Origin: Dyadobacter sp. CY345
GTDB taxonomy: Bacteria; Bacteroidota; Bacteroidia; Cytophagales; Spirosomataceae
DNA: 64,000 nucleotides
Assembly: GCF_021502725.1 (NCBI RefSeq)
Contig: NZ_JAKFFS010000008.1
Location: 147,700 to 211,699 of the forward strand
Direction: 5' to 3'
The position numbers and the translations under genes were made by a program. Below the pieces are notes generated by a model. That model did not search any database. It saw only the letters and a program-made list of their open reading frames with translations, and was not told where the DNA came from. This document shows positions 43,564 to 52,018 of this stretch, piece after piece. The first letter of the stretch is position 1; each line of letters starts with the position of its first letter.

Positions 43564-45567
43564 ATGCACACACTTATTAAAACATGCTTAGCTATCCTTT
43601 TTGTTTGTGTAATCAATTTTTCTTCTTATGCACAAACCTGGACTGGTGCAATCAGCTCCGATTGGAATGTTTCTGGAAATTGGCTTCCGGCAGTCATCCC
43701 TAACATAGATTCAGATATTGTGATTCCTGGTACAGGTGTTACGAATTGGCCAGTTCTCTCAGGAAATATTTCTCTTGGGTTATTACAAATGGGACCTGGC
43801 TCGCAACTTGACACGCATGGCTTCAGGATTTCTGTTGGGAAGATTGTATCCATGAGCCTAAGCTTAAACGGTGCTTTAATAAAAAATACCAAACCCGGTA
43901 CAGATATCTTTATTTACGTTTTCAGTATTGCGACGATTACAAATTGCACTTTTGAGGGTAACACGGAAATCATTTACGAAGGAATGTTTCTGGATCGCAC
44001 TCGTATTGATTACGCGGGTGAGGGATCAAATCATTATAAAGGTAATTTAAAGGTTACGGAAAACGGCAATGCTTACTTTTCACTGTCATTTTCAAGATCA
44101 GTTTTCGAAGGCAATGTGGAATTTATCAGAGGCCGCTTTGGAGGGATAACAAGTGGATTGTATACCCAGCGATCTCAACTTTTCTCTGGTGGAGCAACGA
44201 TTCGGGGAAATTTTAGATACACAAATTTAGTTGGAGGAGAACTAACAATAGGTTCTGACGAATCGAATACCAACATTGCAGGAAACGTAGATATCGTTCA
44301 TAGTGGTCCTGTTATTCCCAGCCATAACATTACGATCGGAGGCACAAGTAATTTTAAACTGGTTGGTAATTTCAGAGCATATATTTATAATGGCAGTGGC
44401 TTTTCTCCCTTTGTATTCAAAAACCTTGAAATTGCAACGACTGGACAGGAAACGCTGGGTATTAGTCGCACAATTACTATTCCGGGTCATTTGACTTTTA
44501 CGAGTGGCTATATTAATTCCACCTCAGCTCCGATTATATTGGCTGATGGAGCGACTGTTTCGGGTGCGAGCAATACAAGCCATATCATTGGGCAGGTACA
44601 AAAAATTGGTGACGAAGAATTTACCTTTCCGGTCGGTGATGGAACTAAACTTTTGCCTTTAACGATAAGTGCACCCTCAGCGTCAACAGATAAGTTTGGC
44701 GTTAGCTTTAAACAATTCTTTTCATATGGAAATCCTTACAGTCTAAGTTCCAAAGATGCTTCGCTATCGAAGGTAAGCAACAGGGGATATTGGGATCTTT
44801 CAAGGTTATCTGGTACAAGTAACGTTCAAATTACGCTTGGGTACAATGAGGATGAGGGAAATGTTAAAAATACTTCTCAGCTCCGCGTGGCACATTGGCA
44901 AGGGACCCGATGGGAAGATCTCGGCAATGGCGGGACGTCTGGGTCTTTAACAGTGGGTAAGGTTTTGTCTGCTGGTGCAGTATCCAGTTTTAGTCCCTTC
45001 ACACTAGCTACGGTTGGGTCAGAAAATGCCTTGCCGGTGACCTTAACGGACATTTCTGTCCAGAATGAAAATCAAACAGCAATATTGAAATGGAGCACTA
45101 CAAATGAAGTTAACAGCGATAAATTTGAGATTGAGCATAGTTTCAACGCAAAGATCTGGCAGAATATAGGTGTTGCTAATGCGGCTTATAATAGTAATTC
45201 TGTGATTAATTATCAATTTGTTCATAATAACCCCGTCCAAGGAATTAACTACTACCGTCTTAAAATGATAGATCGTGATGCCACTTTTGCCTATAGTAAA
45301 ATAATTGATTTTGAGTTGATAAAAAAAGCATCATTGACCTTATACCCTAATCCGGTCTCGAAGAAAGTATATCTTAAATCAGACTCTTTATTTGGAATAA
45401 AACAAGTTGAACTAATTGACAATTTAGGACAAATTGTAACCAAAGTGGAATTATATAATTCGACAAATGGCATTGACGTATCCAACCTTTCCGAGGGATC
45501 CTATTTGGTTAAAGTTGAGTTATCTAATGGGCTTCTGGAAATGCACCGAATTTTGTTGAAGCGATAG
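43564..45567 (+). CDS. Secreted T9SS-dependent protein
   Basis: A 667-aa exported protein. A signal peptide ends at about residue 23 (FSSYAQ), after which repeated beta-strand segments (WTGAISSDWNVSGNWLPA, SGNISLGLLQMGPGSQLD) resemble the G8/beta-helix-like surface proteins of Bacteroidota. The last 75 residues, from SLTLYPNPVSKKVYLKS through IDVSNLSEGSYLVKVELS to the final KR, form a type A C-terminal sorting domain for type IX secretion. The frame is open from 43525, but the signal peptide fixes the ATG at 43564. Ligand or activity is unknown. Confidence 0.85.
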   Translation: MHTLIKTCLAILFVCVINFSSYAQTWTGAISSDWNVSGNWLPAVIPNIDSDIVIPGTGVTNWPVLSGNISLGLLQMGPGSQLDTHGFRISVGKIVSMSLSLNGALIKNTKPGTDIFIYVFSIATITNCTFEGNTEIIYEGMFLDRTRIDYAGEGSNHYKGNLKVTENGNAYFSLSFSRSVFEGNVEFIRGRFGGITSGLYTQRSQLFSGGATIRGNFRYTNLVGGELTIGSDESNTNIAGNVDIVHSGPVIPSHNITIGGTSNFKLVGNFRAYIYNGSGFSPFVFKNLEIATTGQETLGISRTITIPGHLTFTSGYINSTSAPIILADGATVSGASNTSHIIGQVQKIGDEEFTFPVGDGTKLLPLTISAPSASTDKFGVSFKQFFSYGNPYSLSSKDASLSKVSNRGYWDLSRLSGTSNVQITLGYNEDEGNVKNTSQLRVAHWQGTRWEDLGNGGTSGSLTVGKVLSAGAVSSFSPFTLATVGSENALPVTLTDISVQNENQTAILKWSTTNEVNSDKFEIEHSFNAKIWQNIGVANAAYNSNSVINYQFVHNNPVQGINYYRLKMIDRDATFAYSKIIDFELIKKASLTLYPNPVSKKVYLKSDSLFGIKQVELIDNLGQIVTKVELYNSTNGIDVSNLSEGSYLVKVELSNGLLEMHRILLKR

Positions 45568-45577
45568 TTTATAGGTT

Positions 45578-45605
45578 GAAAATTTCCGCGACTGCGGGAA
45601 TTTTC
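45578..45605 (+). terminator. Terminator after the T9SS protein gene
   Basis: 12-bp stem with one G-U pair: GAAAATTTCCGC (45578-45589) and GCGGGAATTTTC (45594-45605), loop of 4 nt. It lies just past the stop codon; the T tract is short. Confidence 0.6.
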
Positions 45606-45719
45606 ATATCGCCCTGTGCTTTTTCAGTGTAATGGGCGGGCAAACAAAATTTGGATAATAGGAGAAGTGTAACGTCGGGGCATTGAAATAAAACAAATTA
45701 ATAAATTCCGTATATAACA

Positions 45720-46316
45720 CTAAAACGCCATTTTTACCCCAAAAGATAAATTGCTAATATCCGAAAGTTTGAGGTATTCTCTGTTCTGTACATAACTGAT
45801 CATGAGCAGATCATAACTTCCAAGTTCGTAGTAAAATTCAAATTGTCTCACCTGATTTTTAATTACCAAATTTCGTCCAACTTTTCCTCCGACAAAAGCG
45901 CCAGGCCGGAAAGAAGTTGCCCACCAATAGTAACCTGCCGGATAATAGGAGGGCCATTTGGTGTCAAATTGAGGCCCGAAGGTATAACTCAGGAATGCCC
46001 CGATAGAAAATGGGCGAATATAATATCCGTTTTTTAGCTGAATTTTCCAGGGTGAAAAAGTAGTTTTGGTTGATATTGTGACCAATGCATCTCCACCAAA
46101 CTTTTTAGGAAGGAAACCGAAAAGAAGATCTATTTCAAGCGATTTATTGTTTGAAACATAACCAGGACCGCCTGACAAAAAGCCGATATTACCTGCAAAA
46201 TGCAATTTCAAATGATCAGGAATATACCACTTTCTGGATTTAAGGCCAGGCTGATCATCTTGTGCAATTGCAGCAATATTTACTGACAAAAGAAGTATTA
46301 GTAATATTTTTTTCAT
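45720..46316 (-). CDS. Exported barrel-like protein
   Basis: A 198-aa protein with a signal peptide (LLILLLSVNIAAIAQ). It is rich in aromatic beta-strands (LHFAGNIGFLSGGPGYVSNNKSLEIDLLFGFLP, AFLSYTFGPQFDT) and ends in Phe, as outer-membrane barrels do. No named family was recognised. It is transcribed 5 bp behind the metallophosphoesterase gene, so it likely works with that lipoprotein at the cell envelope. Confidence 0.65.
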   Translation of the reverse strand: MKKILLILLLSVNIAAIAQDDQPGLKSRKWYIPDHLKLHFAGNIGFLSGGPGYVSNNKSLEIDLLFGFLPKKFGGDALVTISTKTTFSPWKIQLKNGYYIRPFSIGAFLSYTFGPQFDTKWPSYYPAGYYWWATSFRPGAFVGGKVGRNLVIKNQVRQFEFYYELGSYDLLMISYVQNREYLKLSDISNLSFGVKMAF

Positions 46317-46321
46317 AACGA

Positions 46322-47128
46322 TTAAAATTCAACGCGCTCCACCTTTTGTCCATCTTTCCAGCATGTAATGATCAGGTATCCCCTGTCTCCCATGCTGGTG
46401 GTCTGATAATACTGAACTCCATCATTATAATATTCACTTTCTTTGAAGGCATGCTGATGACCATAAAGCGTAAATTTTAGATTAGGATCCGCTGCCAGGG
46501 TCGCAGCATATTCCTCTTCCAGATTTTTATCGAAATCTGCATCAAAAGGTGGAACGTGGCCAATGACGATGGTCTGTTTTTTATCAGGATTATCGGCCAG
46601 CTGCGATTTCAGCCAGGGAATGTTAGGCGTGCTTCCATCAAGTCCGTATTCAAGGGAGTTTGTATTGATGAATATAAATTTGTAGTCGCCGTAGCCAAAC
46701 GAATAATCCAATGGGCCGAACATTCTGACATATGCATCGGAACCGTTTGCCACAATATCGTGATTACCGATCACCGTGAGATAAGGATATTTCAAATCCT
46801 TCATAATGTCGTTAATCCATTTCAGCTCTTTCGTAATTCCAAAGTCCGAAATATCGCCGGCATGCAGTACGAAATCAATGGCGCGCTGCTTGTTTGCACT
46901 TTCTACAAAATGCGTAGTTTCATCATACCAGCGTTGGGAATCGCCCATGAAAATAAATCGGAGTGTATCTTTGACCGGTATCTTAACTATTTTTTCAATA
47001 TTCTTCCCGGTCAGGTTTCTCTGACTTTCCTTCAAAACAATCTGATTAGGATTAAACTGAAAAATTCCATCGCAGGAAATGAGTGAAATTCCGAGGAACA
47101 GAATTATCAGTTGCGGAAAAGTTCTCAA
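46322..47128 (-). CDS. Metallophosphoesterase lipoprotein
   Basis: A 268-aa calcineurin-like phosphoesterase. All family motifs are present: FMGDSQRW, LHAGDISDFG, VIGNHD, VIGHVPPFD and LYGHQHAF. The N-terminus is a lipoprotein signal with the lipobox LISC, so it should be anchored in the envelope, with the enzyme in the periplasm or at the surface. The start is TTG at 47128; a stop three codons upstream rules out a longer form. Substrate may be a phosphodiester such as cyclic nucleotides or lipids. It is followed 5 bp downstream by the barrel-like gene. Confidence 0.85.
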   Translation of the reverse strand: MRTFPQLIILFLGISLISCDGIFQFNPNQIVLKESQRNLTGKNIEKIVKIPVKDTLRFIFMGDSQRWYDETTHFVESANKQRAIDFVLHAGDISDFGITKELKWINDIMKDLKYPYLTVIGNHDIVANGSDAYVRMFGPLDYSFGYGDYKFIFINTNSLEYGLDGSTPNIPWLKSQLADNPDKKQTIVIGHVPPFDADFDKNLEEEYAATLAADPNLKFTLYGHQHAFKESEYYNDGVQYYQTTSMGDRGYLIITCWKDGQKVERVEF

Positions 47129-47723
47129 AGTGAATTAGGGTTAATTTATAACGTTAACATGAACAACTGCCATTTGATAAGTAAAATTCCTGCCACAGTT
47201 TTTTTTAAAAGCATTAATACCGCAATTATATCTCATAATCGTTTCATAATGAGAAATTTAAAGTTAATTCCTTTTAAAAATGTTATTTGTGTTTAAAACA
47301 AATACGGATAACAGCAGTGAGTATTTGAGATTTGCAGAAATTGAAAATATAGAAATTTTAAATTTGCGCGGATTTTGGAATCAAAAAATTTCTGGAAGTC
47401 ACTCACGCTCTGACCGATGGGTAAGTCAAAACAGCTAGGAAAGTAGCAGCCCACATGGGGAAAATCATCGCTATTCAGCAGTTTTGGGCCCTCAGGAAAT
47501 CAAGTAGGCGTAACTCATTATTTTTAGTTTGGACCTGGAAACCGATGATTCTACTCTTCTAAGGAAATTTTAATTGGATATAACTTCTTAACCATATTAA
47601 AAAAATAATGAATATTAACTCCATGTGCCTATTTGGCATAATATTATTGACTCAGTTCGAATTTATTCGAAATAATATCTCTAAAATTTTCTACCTGATT
47701 CATTCAATAAACTATTAGCAAAG
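47129..47723. other. 600-bp region without a convincing gene
   Basis: AT-rich first half, then a more GC-rich stretch (about 47370-47530). A 52-codon frame at 47280-47438 opens MLFVFKTNTDNS, which faintly recalls small Bacteroidota proteins beginning MLVFKTN, but it lacks their ending. No RNA or repeat family was recognised. Confidence 0.35.
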
Positions 47724-48113
47724 ATGACACACGAAAAAACATTCAGTCTGGCCGTAGACAGAGAGGCAAAAATTGTGATAAAGGGAACTGCCGTCAAAAA
47801 CAACAGACAGGTGAGCATTGATTTTGAATTTCTGATCAAAGAAAAACATGATAAGTTTTTTAGAGCTCCTATCGGATTAAACCATCCAAAATATTGGAAA
47901 CTTCAAAGTCTGACACCTGAGAAATCACAATTATTGCAGCTTGTTTACAGCGGATTATCTAAAAAACATTTGGATGAATCTGTTAAAGAGTTCAAACAGT
48001 TTTTTGGAGCAGGGTATGTTTTTAGTGATGCAATCAATGTTGCCAAAAAGGTGAAAACGCTAAGAGGAATCCGATTGACGGATATGAGTAGAAGAATTTT
48101 GATGGCTGGCTAA
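47724..48113 (+). CDS. Unrecognised 129-aa basic protein
   Basis: A 129-aa, basic, soluble protein with a beta-rich front (FSLAVDREAKIVIKGTAVKNNRQVSIDFEFLIKEK) and a helical rear (EKSQLLQLVYSGLSKKHLDESVKEFKQFF). It has no motif I can name. It is monocistronic, with a clear terminator 36 bp downstream. Confidence 0.6.
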   Translation: MTHEKTFSLAVDREAKIVIKGTAVKNNRQVSIDFEFLIKEKHDKFFRAPIGLNHPKYWKLQSLTPEKSQLLQLVYSGLSKKHLDESVKEFKQFFGAGYVFSDAINVAKKVKTLRGIRLTDMSRRILMAG

Positions 48114-48148
48114 TTAAGTTCGTTAAGTATAATTCATCAGCAAAATCT

Positions 48149-48189
48149 AAAAGTCTCCTGATAGTATAACATACTGTTAAGAGACTTTT
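48149..48189 (+). terminator. Terminator after the 129-aa protein gene
   Basis: AAAAGTCTC (48149-48157) pairs with GAGACTTTT (48181-48189), with an inner AGTAT-AAC-ATACT stem, followed by a T run. Confidence 0.75.
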
Positions 48190-48293
48190 TTTATGGCTTT
48201 ATGGCAGCTTGGAGGTCATTTTTTGCCACATTGGCACAAAAAAATACCTGGATAAGTATTTGATATGCAGATTCACATATAAACGATACGCAT

Positions 48294-49217
48294 ATGGACG
48301 CATTTTCAAGTATGATCATAGAGGCTGTGAATAAGACAAAAAACGCAGTCGTAAAAATAGATGTCTTTAAATCGGAAAAAGGTAAACTTCGTCAGGCCGG
48401 TTCCGGCTCCGGATTTTTGTTTTCATCCGACGGATTTATCTTCACCAACTGCCACGTTGTTGAAGGTGCGGAGAAAATAATGGTGAGCCTGTTGAATAAT
48501 AATGAAATTGAAGCTGAGCTCATCGGCAAAGATCCCGACACAGATATTGCAGTTCTGAAAATTTACACCCAGGGTTACTCTGTCGCTAAATTGGGGGATG
48601 CGAGTGAATTACAAATCGGACAGTTCGTGATCGCGATTGGTAATCCATATGGCTATCAGCATACTGTAACAGCCGGCGTGGTAAGCGCGCTCGGCCGTTC
48701 ACTACAAACCCAGTCAGGCAGATTTGTCGATAATGTCATTCAGTCAGATGCCGCGCTAAATCCAGGAAATTCGGGCGGCCCGATGATCAATACGGAAGGA
48801 GAAGTTGTTGGTGTGAATACGGCGGTGATCCAGGGAGCGCAGGGCCTGAGCTTTTCTGTTGACATAAATACTGCAAAGGAAATCGCGAGGCAGCTTATCA
48901 AGGATGGTAAAGTCTTCAAAGCATATCTCGGTTTGCAATTGCAGGACGTTCCAGTTAATGAAAAAATCCGTCAGCATTATAAGCTACCCAATCATCAGGG
49001 TATTTTTGTTACGCATATAGAAGTGAATTCGCCCGCATCGCGTTCGCAGCTTCAGGAAGGAGATATCATTGTGTCTTTTAACGATAAACCGGTGAGCAGC
49101 AGTAATGAACTTTTCAAACAACTGACGCACCGAGAAGTACTTTCAATCACGAATATTTCTGTGATCCGGCATACTGAATTACTGAATTTTATAATCGTCC
49201 CCATGGAAAAGAAATGA
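48294..49217 (+). CDS. Trypsin-like serine protease with PDZ domain
   Basis: A 307-aa HtrA/Deg-type protease. The catalytic triad is intact: His54 in TNCHVVEG, Asp84 in DPDTDIAVLK and Ser160 in NPGNSGGP. A single PDZ domain (about 205-300) includes HIEVNSPASRSQLQEGDIIVSFND. Unlike DegP, it has no signal peptide or membrane anchor, since the protease domain begins within 40 residues of the start. Either it acts in the cytosol or it uses an unusual export route. It stands alone. Confidence 0.88.
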   Translation: MDAFSSMIIEAVNKTKNAVVKIDVFKSEKGKLRQAGSGSGFLFSSDGFIFTNCHVVEGAEKIMVSLLNNNEIEAELIGKDPDTDIAVLKIYTQGYSVAKLGDASELQIGQFVIAIGNPYGYQHTVTAGVVSALGRSLQTQSGRFVDNVIQSDAALNPGNSGGPMINTEGEVVGVNTAVIQGAQGLSFSVDINTAKEIARQLIKDGKVFKAYLGLQLQDVPVNEKIRQHYKLPNHQGIFVTHIEVNSPASRSQLQEGDIIVSFNDKPVSSSNELFKQLTHREVLSITNISVIRHTELLNFIIVPMEKK

Positions 49218-49374
49218 ATCATAAAGGCCATTTATTAATGATTATTTAAAAATGTCTCCACGCTTCGGTTTGAAAGTTTGGTGACATTCTGCGTTAGATA
49301 AGTTGTTGTTGTTTCAGTAATTGATTGATATTAAATTAGTTGTTAATAATGACTAAGTAAATAAATCTCAACTT

Positions 49375-49950
49375 ATGAAACGAAACACATTTCTTAAAAT
49401 ATCACTGGGGGTACTTCCGGTTTTGTCAGCTGCTGAAATAAAAGCGAAATCCTGGCAATTAGACCGCGGAAAAAAAGGCATAAAAGTTGACAACGGGAAG
49501 GACCGTTTTGACAAAAGTATTTCCCTGCTTGAAGGCGACAGTTTTTTTACAAAAATTGCTTCGAAGGATACAGACGGCGATATGTATTTATTCGAATCAA
49601 CACGTGTAAAAAACGGTGGACCCTCGCTTCATGTACACTACGAACAGGATGAATGGTGGTATATTTTATCGGGAGAATTTTTGATCAAAGTAGGGGAGGA
49701 AACCTATCAGGTAAAGGCAGGAGACAGTGTTTTCGGGCCCAGGGGAGTACCGCATACCTTTTCCAAGACAGGAGGTGAAGAGGCGAAGATGTTAATTTTA
49801 TTTCAGCCCGCGGGAAAGATGGAGGCATTTTTCCAGGAAGTAAGCGAAGGGAAATTGGCTAAATTATCGCTTGAAGAACAGGATAATTTTCGGAAAGCAC
49901 ACGGTTTTGAACGGATCGGGCCGGCTCTGGACTATATGAAAAAGTTTTAA
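49375..49950 (+). CDS. Exported cupin-domain protein
   Basis: A 191-aa protein whose N-terminus (MKRNTFLKISLGVLPVLSAA) resembles a Tat-like export signal with KR in place of RR. The cupin core reads LHVHYEQDEWWYILSGEFLIKV and VKAGDSVFGPRGVPHTF, with metal-ligand His residues in both halves, and the end has a helical KLAKLSLEEQDNFRKAHGFE. Role unknown. It is convergent with the CocE/NonD hydrolase gene. Confidence 0.75.
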   Translation: MKRNTFLKISLGVLPVLSAAEIKAKSWQLDRGKKGIKVDNGKDRFDKSISLLEGDSFFTKIASKDTDGDMYLFESTRVKNGGPSLHVHYEQDEWWYILSGEFLIKVGEETYQVKAGDSVFGPRGVPHTFSKTGGEEAKMLILFQPAGKMEAFFQEVSEGKLAKLSLEEQDNFRKAHGFERIGPALDYMKKF

Positions 49951-49986
49951 TTTGAGCCGGATCGACGGGTGCCGATCCGGTTCAAA
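49951..49986. terminator. Bidirectional terminator
   Basis: 14-bp stem with one G-U pair: TTTGAGCCGGATCG (49951-49964) and 49973-49986, loop of 8 nt. It starts immediately past the cupin stop and lies 2 bp from the end of the convergent hydrolase gene. Confidence 0.75.
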
Positions 49987-49988
49987 TA

Positions 49989-51881
49989 TTATTTCCTGAT
50001 AATTGGCAAAACTATTTTTGACGGATACTGCGCTGAATGAAAGACCTTATTGTGCGCAATGATGCCCTTTGATTCATCATAGTTATTTCCGCCGGTATTC
50101 ATGTTTCGTTCGAATCTTGGGAAATTGCTGCTGGAAATTTCTACACGCACGCGATGGCCTGGTTCAAAGAAATTGCTGGTCGACATAGGGCTAAGCGTCA
50201 ACTTGTAAACTTTTCCGTTTTCCATCATTACTTCTTTGTCAAAGCCTTCCCGGAAACGTGCGCGAAGGATTGTCTCATCCAGATTGTAAGCTCGCCCATC
50301 CGGATACACATCGATCAATTTTACTGTAAAATCAGTATCCTTGGCGTCAGATCCTACGAACAAAGTTGTCTCAATCGAACCGGTTAATTCCACCCCGTCT
50401 TTGAATGGTTCGGTCGTATAAACCAGAATATCCTGACGAGTTTCCATCTGGTGCTGGTCGAACGATCCTCCTTGGATTGCTGTGCCCGTGCAGCAGACAT
50501 TCCCGCCATACGAAGGAACAGGAAATGCCGGATCATAAGTAAATGCGTCTGGTTTTTCATCTTTACCAATTGGGCTTAACGTTAATTTTCCATCACCATA
50601 TAAACTATTTGCGCTGCCCTTGCTGGATAAATAATAAGTAGTCGGTTCTACATTTGCCGGCGGCCAGGTTTCAGAAGATTGCCACTTATTAGAGCCCATT
50701 GTATAGTACTGTACCCGGGGTGTCTTTTTAAGCATATTATTTTCTTCACCTTTCAGCCAGTAATCAAACCATCCATAGATCAGCCCGTCGTAGTCTAGTC
50801 TTGCGTCTCCAACACTTCTTTCGCCGACGATTGTGTTTTCAGTTGCGCGTTTATATGCACAATGAAGTGTTGGTGCAATCACCAGGAATTGTCCATCTTT
50901 TACCTGCTGATCGGTACCATTTTTTCTAACATGGTTAAATAGTGCAAAATTCGGCCCTGTCGAAACATCATACCACGAAACGAACCAGTAACTTGGTACG
51001 GCGAAAGGCATATTGTCGTGATAAAGTCCACCCTTAAACCACTCAGGATCTGAGGGTTTTCTCACAATCATTTTCTCGTAAGTTCCCTTTGGCCCGTTTA
51101 CATTCTGGATGATATCCTTTACCGGCAAATGTTTCAGCCCCTGTGCCCAGTCTACTTTTGGCATCTCCGGTGCCAGATCATAAAATCTCGAAATTCTGGT
51201 GAGGTCCTCGCTTGTTGCTTCCTTTGGAAATAGCGGACGAGCCATGTTGTCTGTTTCGGTCCCATAGAGCCATGTCGTAAAGAGCATTTGCTGGGCGCCT
51301 CCTCGATACCAGTTTCCCTGCTCCATAAATTGTCCGACCTTCCCTACACCCGCGCCAAAACCCATCGGAACCATTGCCGCGTGTGACGGATGATCCAACG
51401 CGGCAACTGCCATTTGCCATTCAGCAGTTGAAGAGCAGCCAAGCGTTCCGATCTTTCCGTTGCTCCATGGCTGCGCCGACATCCATGAAAAGGCGTCGTA
51501 ACCATCGGTCGTCGGTGGGCCCAGTATTTCCCAGTTTCCTTCCGAAAAAAATTTGCCGCGCTCATTTTGAACTACATAGGCATAACCCCTTTTGACGGCG
51601 TCCAGAGCAGCCTGATATGTGCCTGATTTCATTTCTCCATCGCCCCAGGAATTAAAGTTATACGGCGTTTTAGAAAAAATGACAGGAACTTTTTTGTCAG
51701 TCTTTGGTCTGTAAACATCAGTAGCAAGGCGGACTCCGTCGCGCATTGGCATCATAACCTTTTGTTCAATGACGGCGATTTCCTGCAATTGTTTGAGAAC
51801 ATCCTGCTGCGCAATCGACGGATTGGCGAAAATTAAAAATGTTAAAACAAAAAATAATGTGGGAGTAATCTTATTTTTCAT
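49989..51881 (-). CDS. CocE/NonD family hydrolase
   Basis: A 630-aa exported alpha/beta hydrolase of the X-Pro dipeptidyl-peptidase S15/CocE group. A signal peptide (TLFFVLTFLIFANPSIAQ) is followed by the family's VMMPMRDGVRLATDVYRP. The nucleophile region is IGTLGCSSTAEWQMA (Ser near 150), where the usual GxSYxG is altered. The C-terminal jelly-roll domain shows FVGSDAKDTDFTVKLIDVYPDGRAYNL. Acylpeptide, ester or beta-lactam-type substrates are known in the family; none can be chosen. Acts in the periplasm. Confidence 0.88.
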   Translation of the reverse strand: MKNKITPTLFFVLTFLIFANPSIAQQDVLKQLQEIAVIEQKVMMPMRDGVRLATDVYRPKTDKKVPVIFSKTPYNFNSWGDGEMKSGTYQAALDAVKRGYAYVVQNERGKFFSEGNWEILGPPTTDGYDAFSWMSAQPWSNGKIGTLGCSSTAEWQMAVAALDHPSHAAMVPMGFGAGVGKVGQFMEQGNWYRGGAQQMLFTTWLYGTETDNMARPLFPKEATSEDLTRISRFYDLAPEMPKVDWAQGLKHLPVKDIIQNVNGPKGTYEKMIVRKPSDPEWFKGGLYHDNMPFAVPSYWFVSWYDVSTGPNFALFNHVRKNGTDQQVKDGQFLVIAPTLHCAYKRATENTIVGERSVGDARLDYDGLIYGWFDYWLKGEENNMLKKTPRVQYYTMGSNKWQSSETWPPANVEPTTYYLSSKGSANSLYGDGKLTLSPIGKDEKPDAFTYDPAFPVPSYGGNVCCTGTAIQGGSFDQHQMETRQDILVYTTEPFKDGVELTGSIETTLFVGSDAKDTDFTVKLIDVYPDGRAYNLDETILRARFREGFDKEVMMENGKVYKLTLSPMSTSNFFEPGHRVRVEISSSNFPRFERNMNTGGNNYDESKGIIAHNKVFHSAQYPSKIVLPIIRK

Positions 51882-51960
51882 AAAAAGGGGATTGGTGATA
51901 GGAAGTGATCCTTAAACTATGAATTTTATTTAGAAAATTAAGATTCATAGTGCCAGTTAT

Positions 51961-52000
51961 TTACAAAAAAAACAGACCATTATGGCCTGCTTTTTTGTAA
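51961..52000 (-). terminator. Terminator of the PVC-type haem protein gene
   Basis: Near-perfect stem with ACAAAAAA and TTTTTTGT outer arms (51961-51980 with 51982-52000, small mismatches), followed by Ts on the minus strand, 19 bp past the haem-protein stop codon. Confidence 0.65.
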
Positions 52001-52018
52001 AAACCAAATATCCTGATC

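Noticed and set aside
46556..47086. 176-codon plus-strand frame inside the metallophosphoesterase gene
   Set aside because: Antisense shadow; the minus-strand frame has all phosphoesterase motifs.
47280..47438. 52-codon frame opening MLFVFKTNTDNS
   Set aside because: Start faintly recalls a small Bacteroidota family, but the rest does not match and it may be a remnant.
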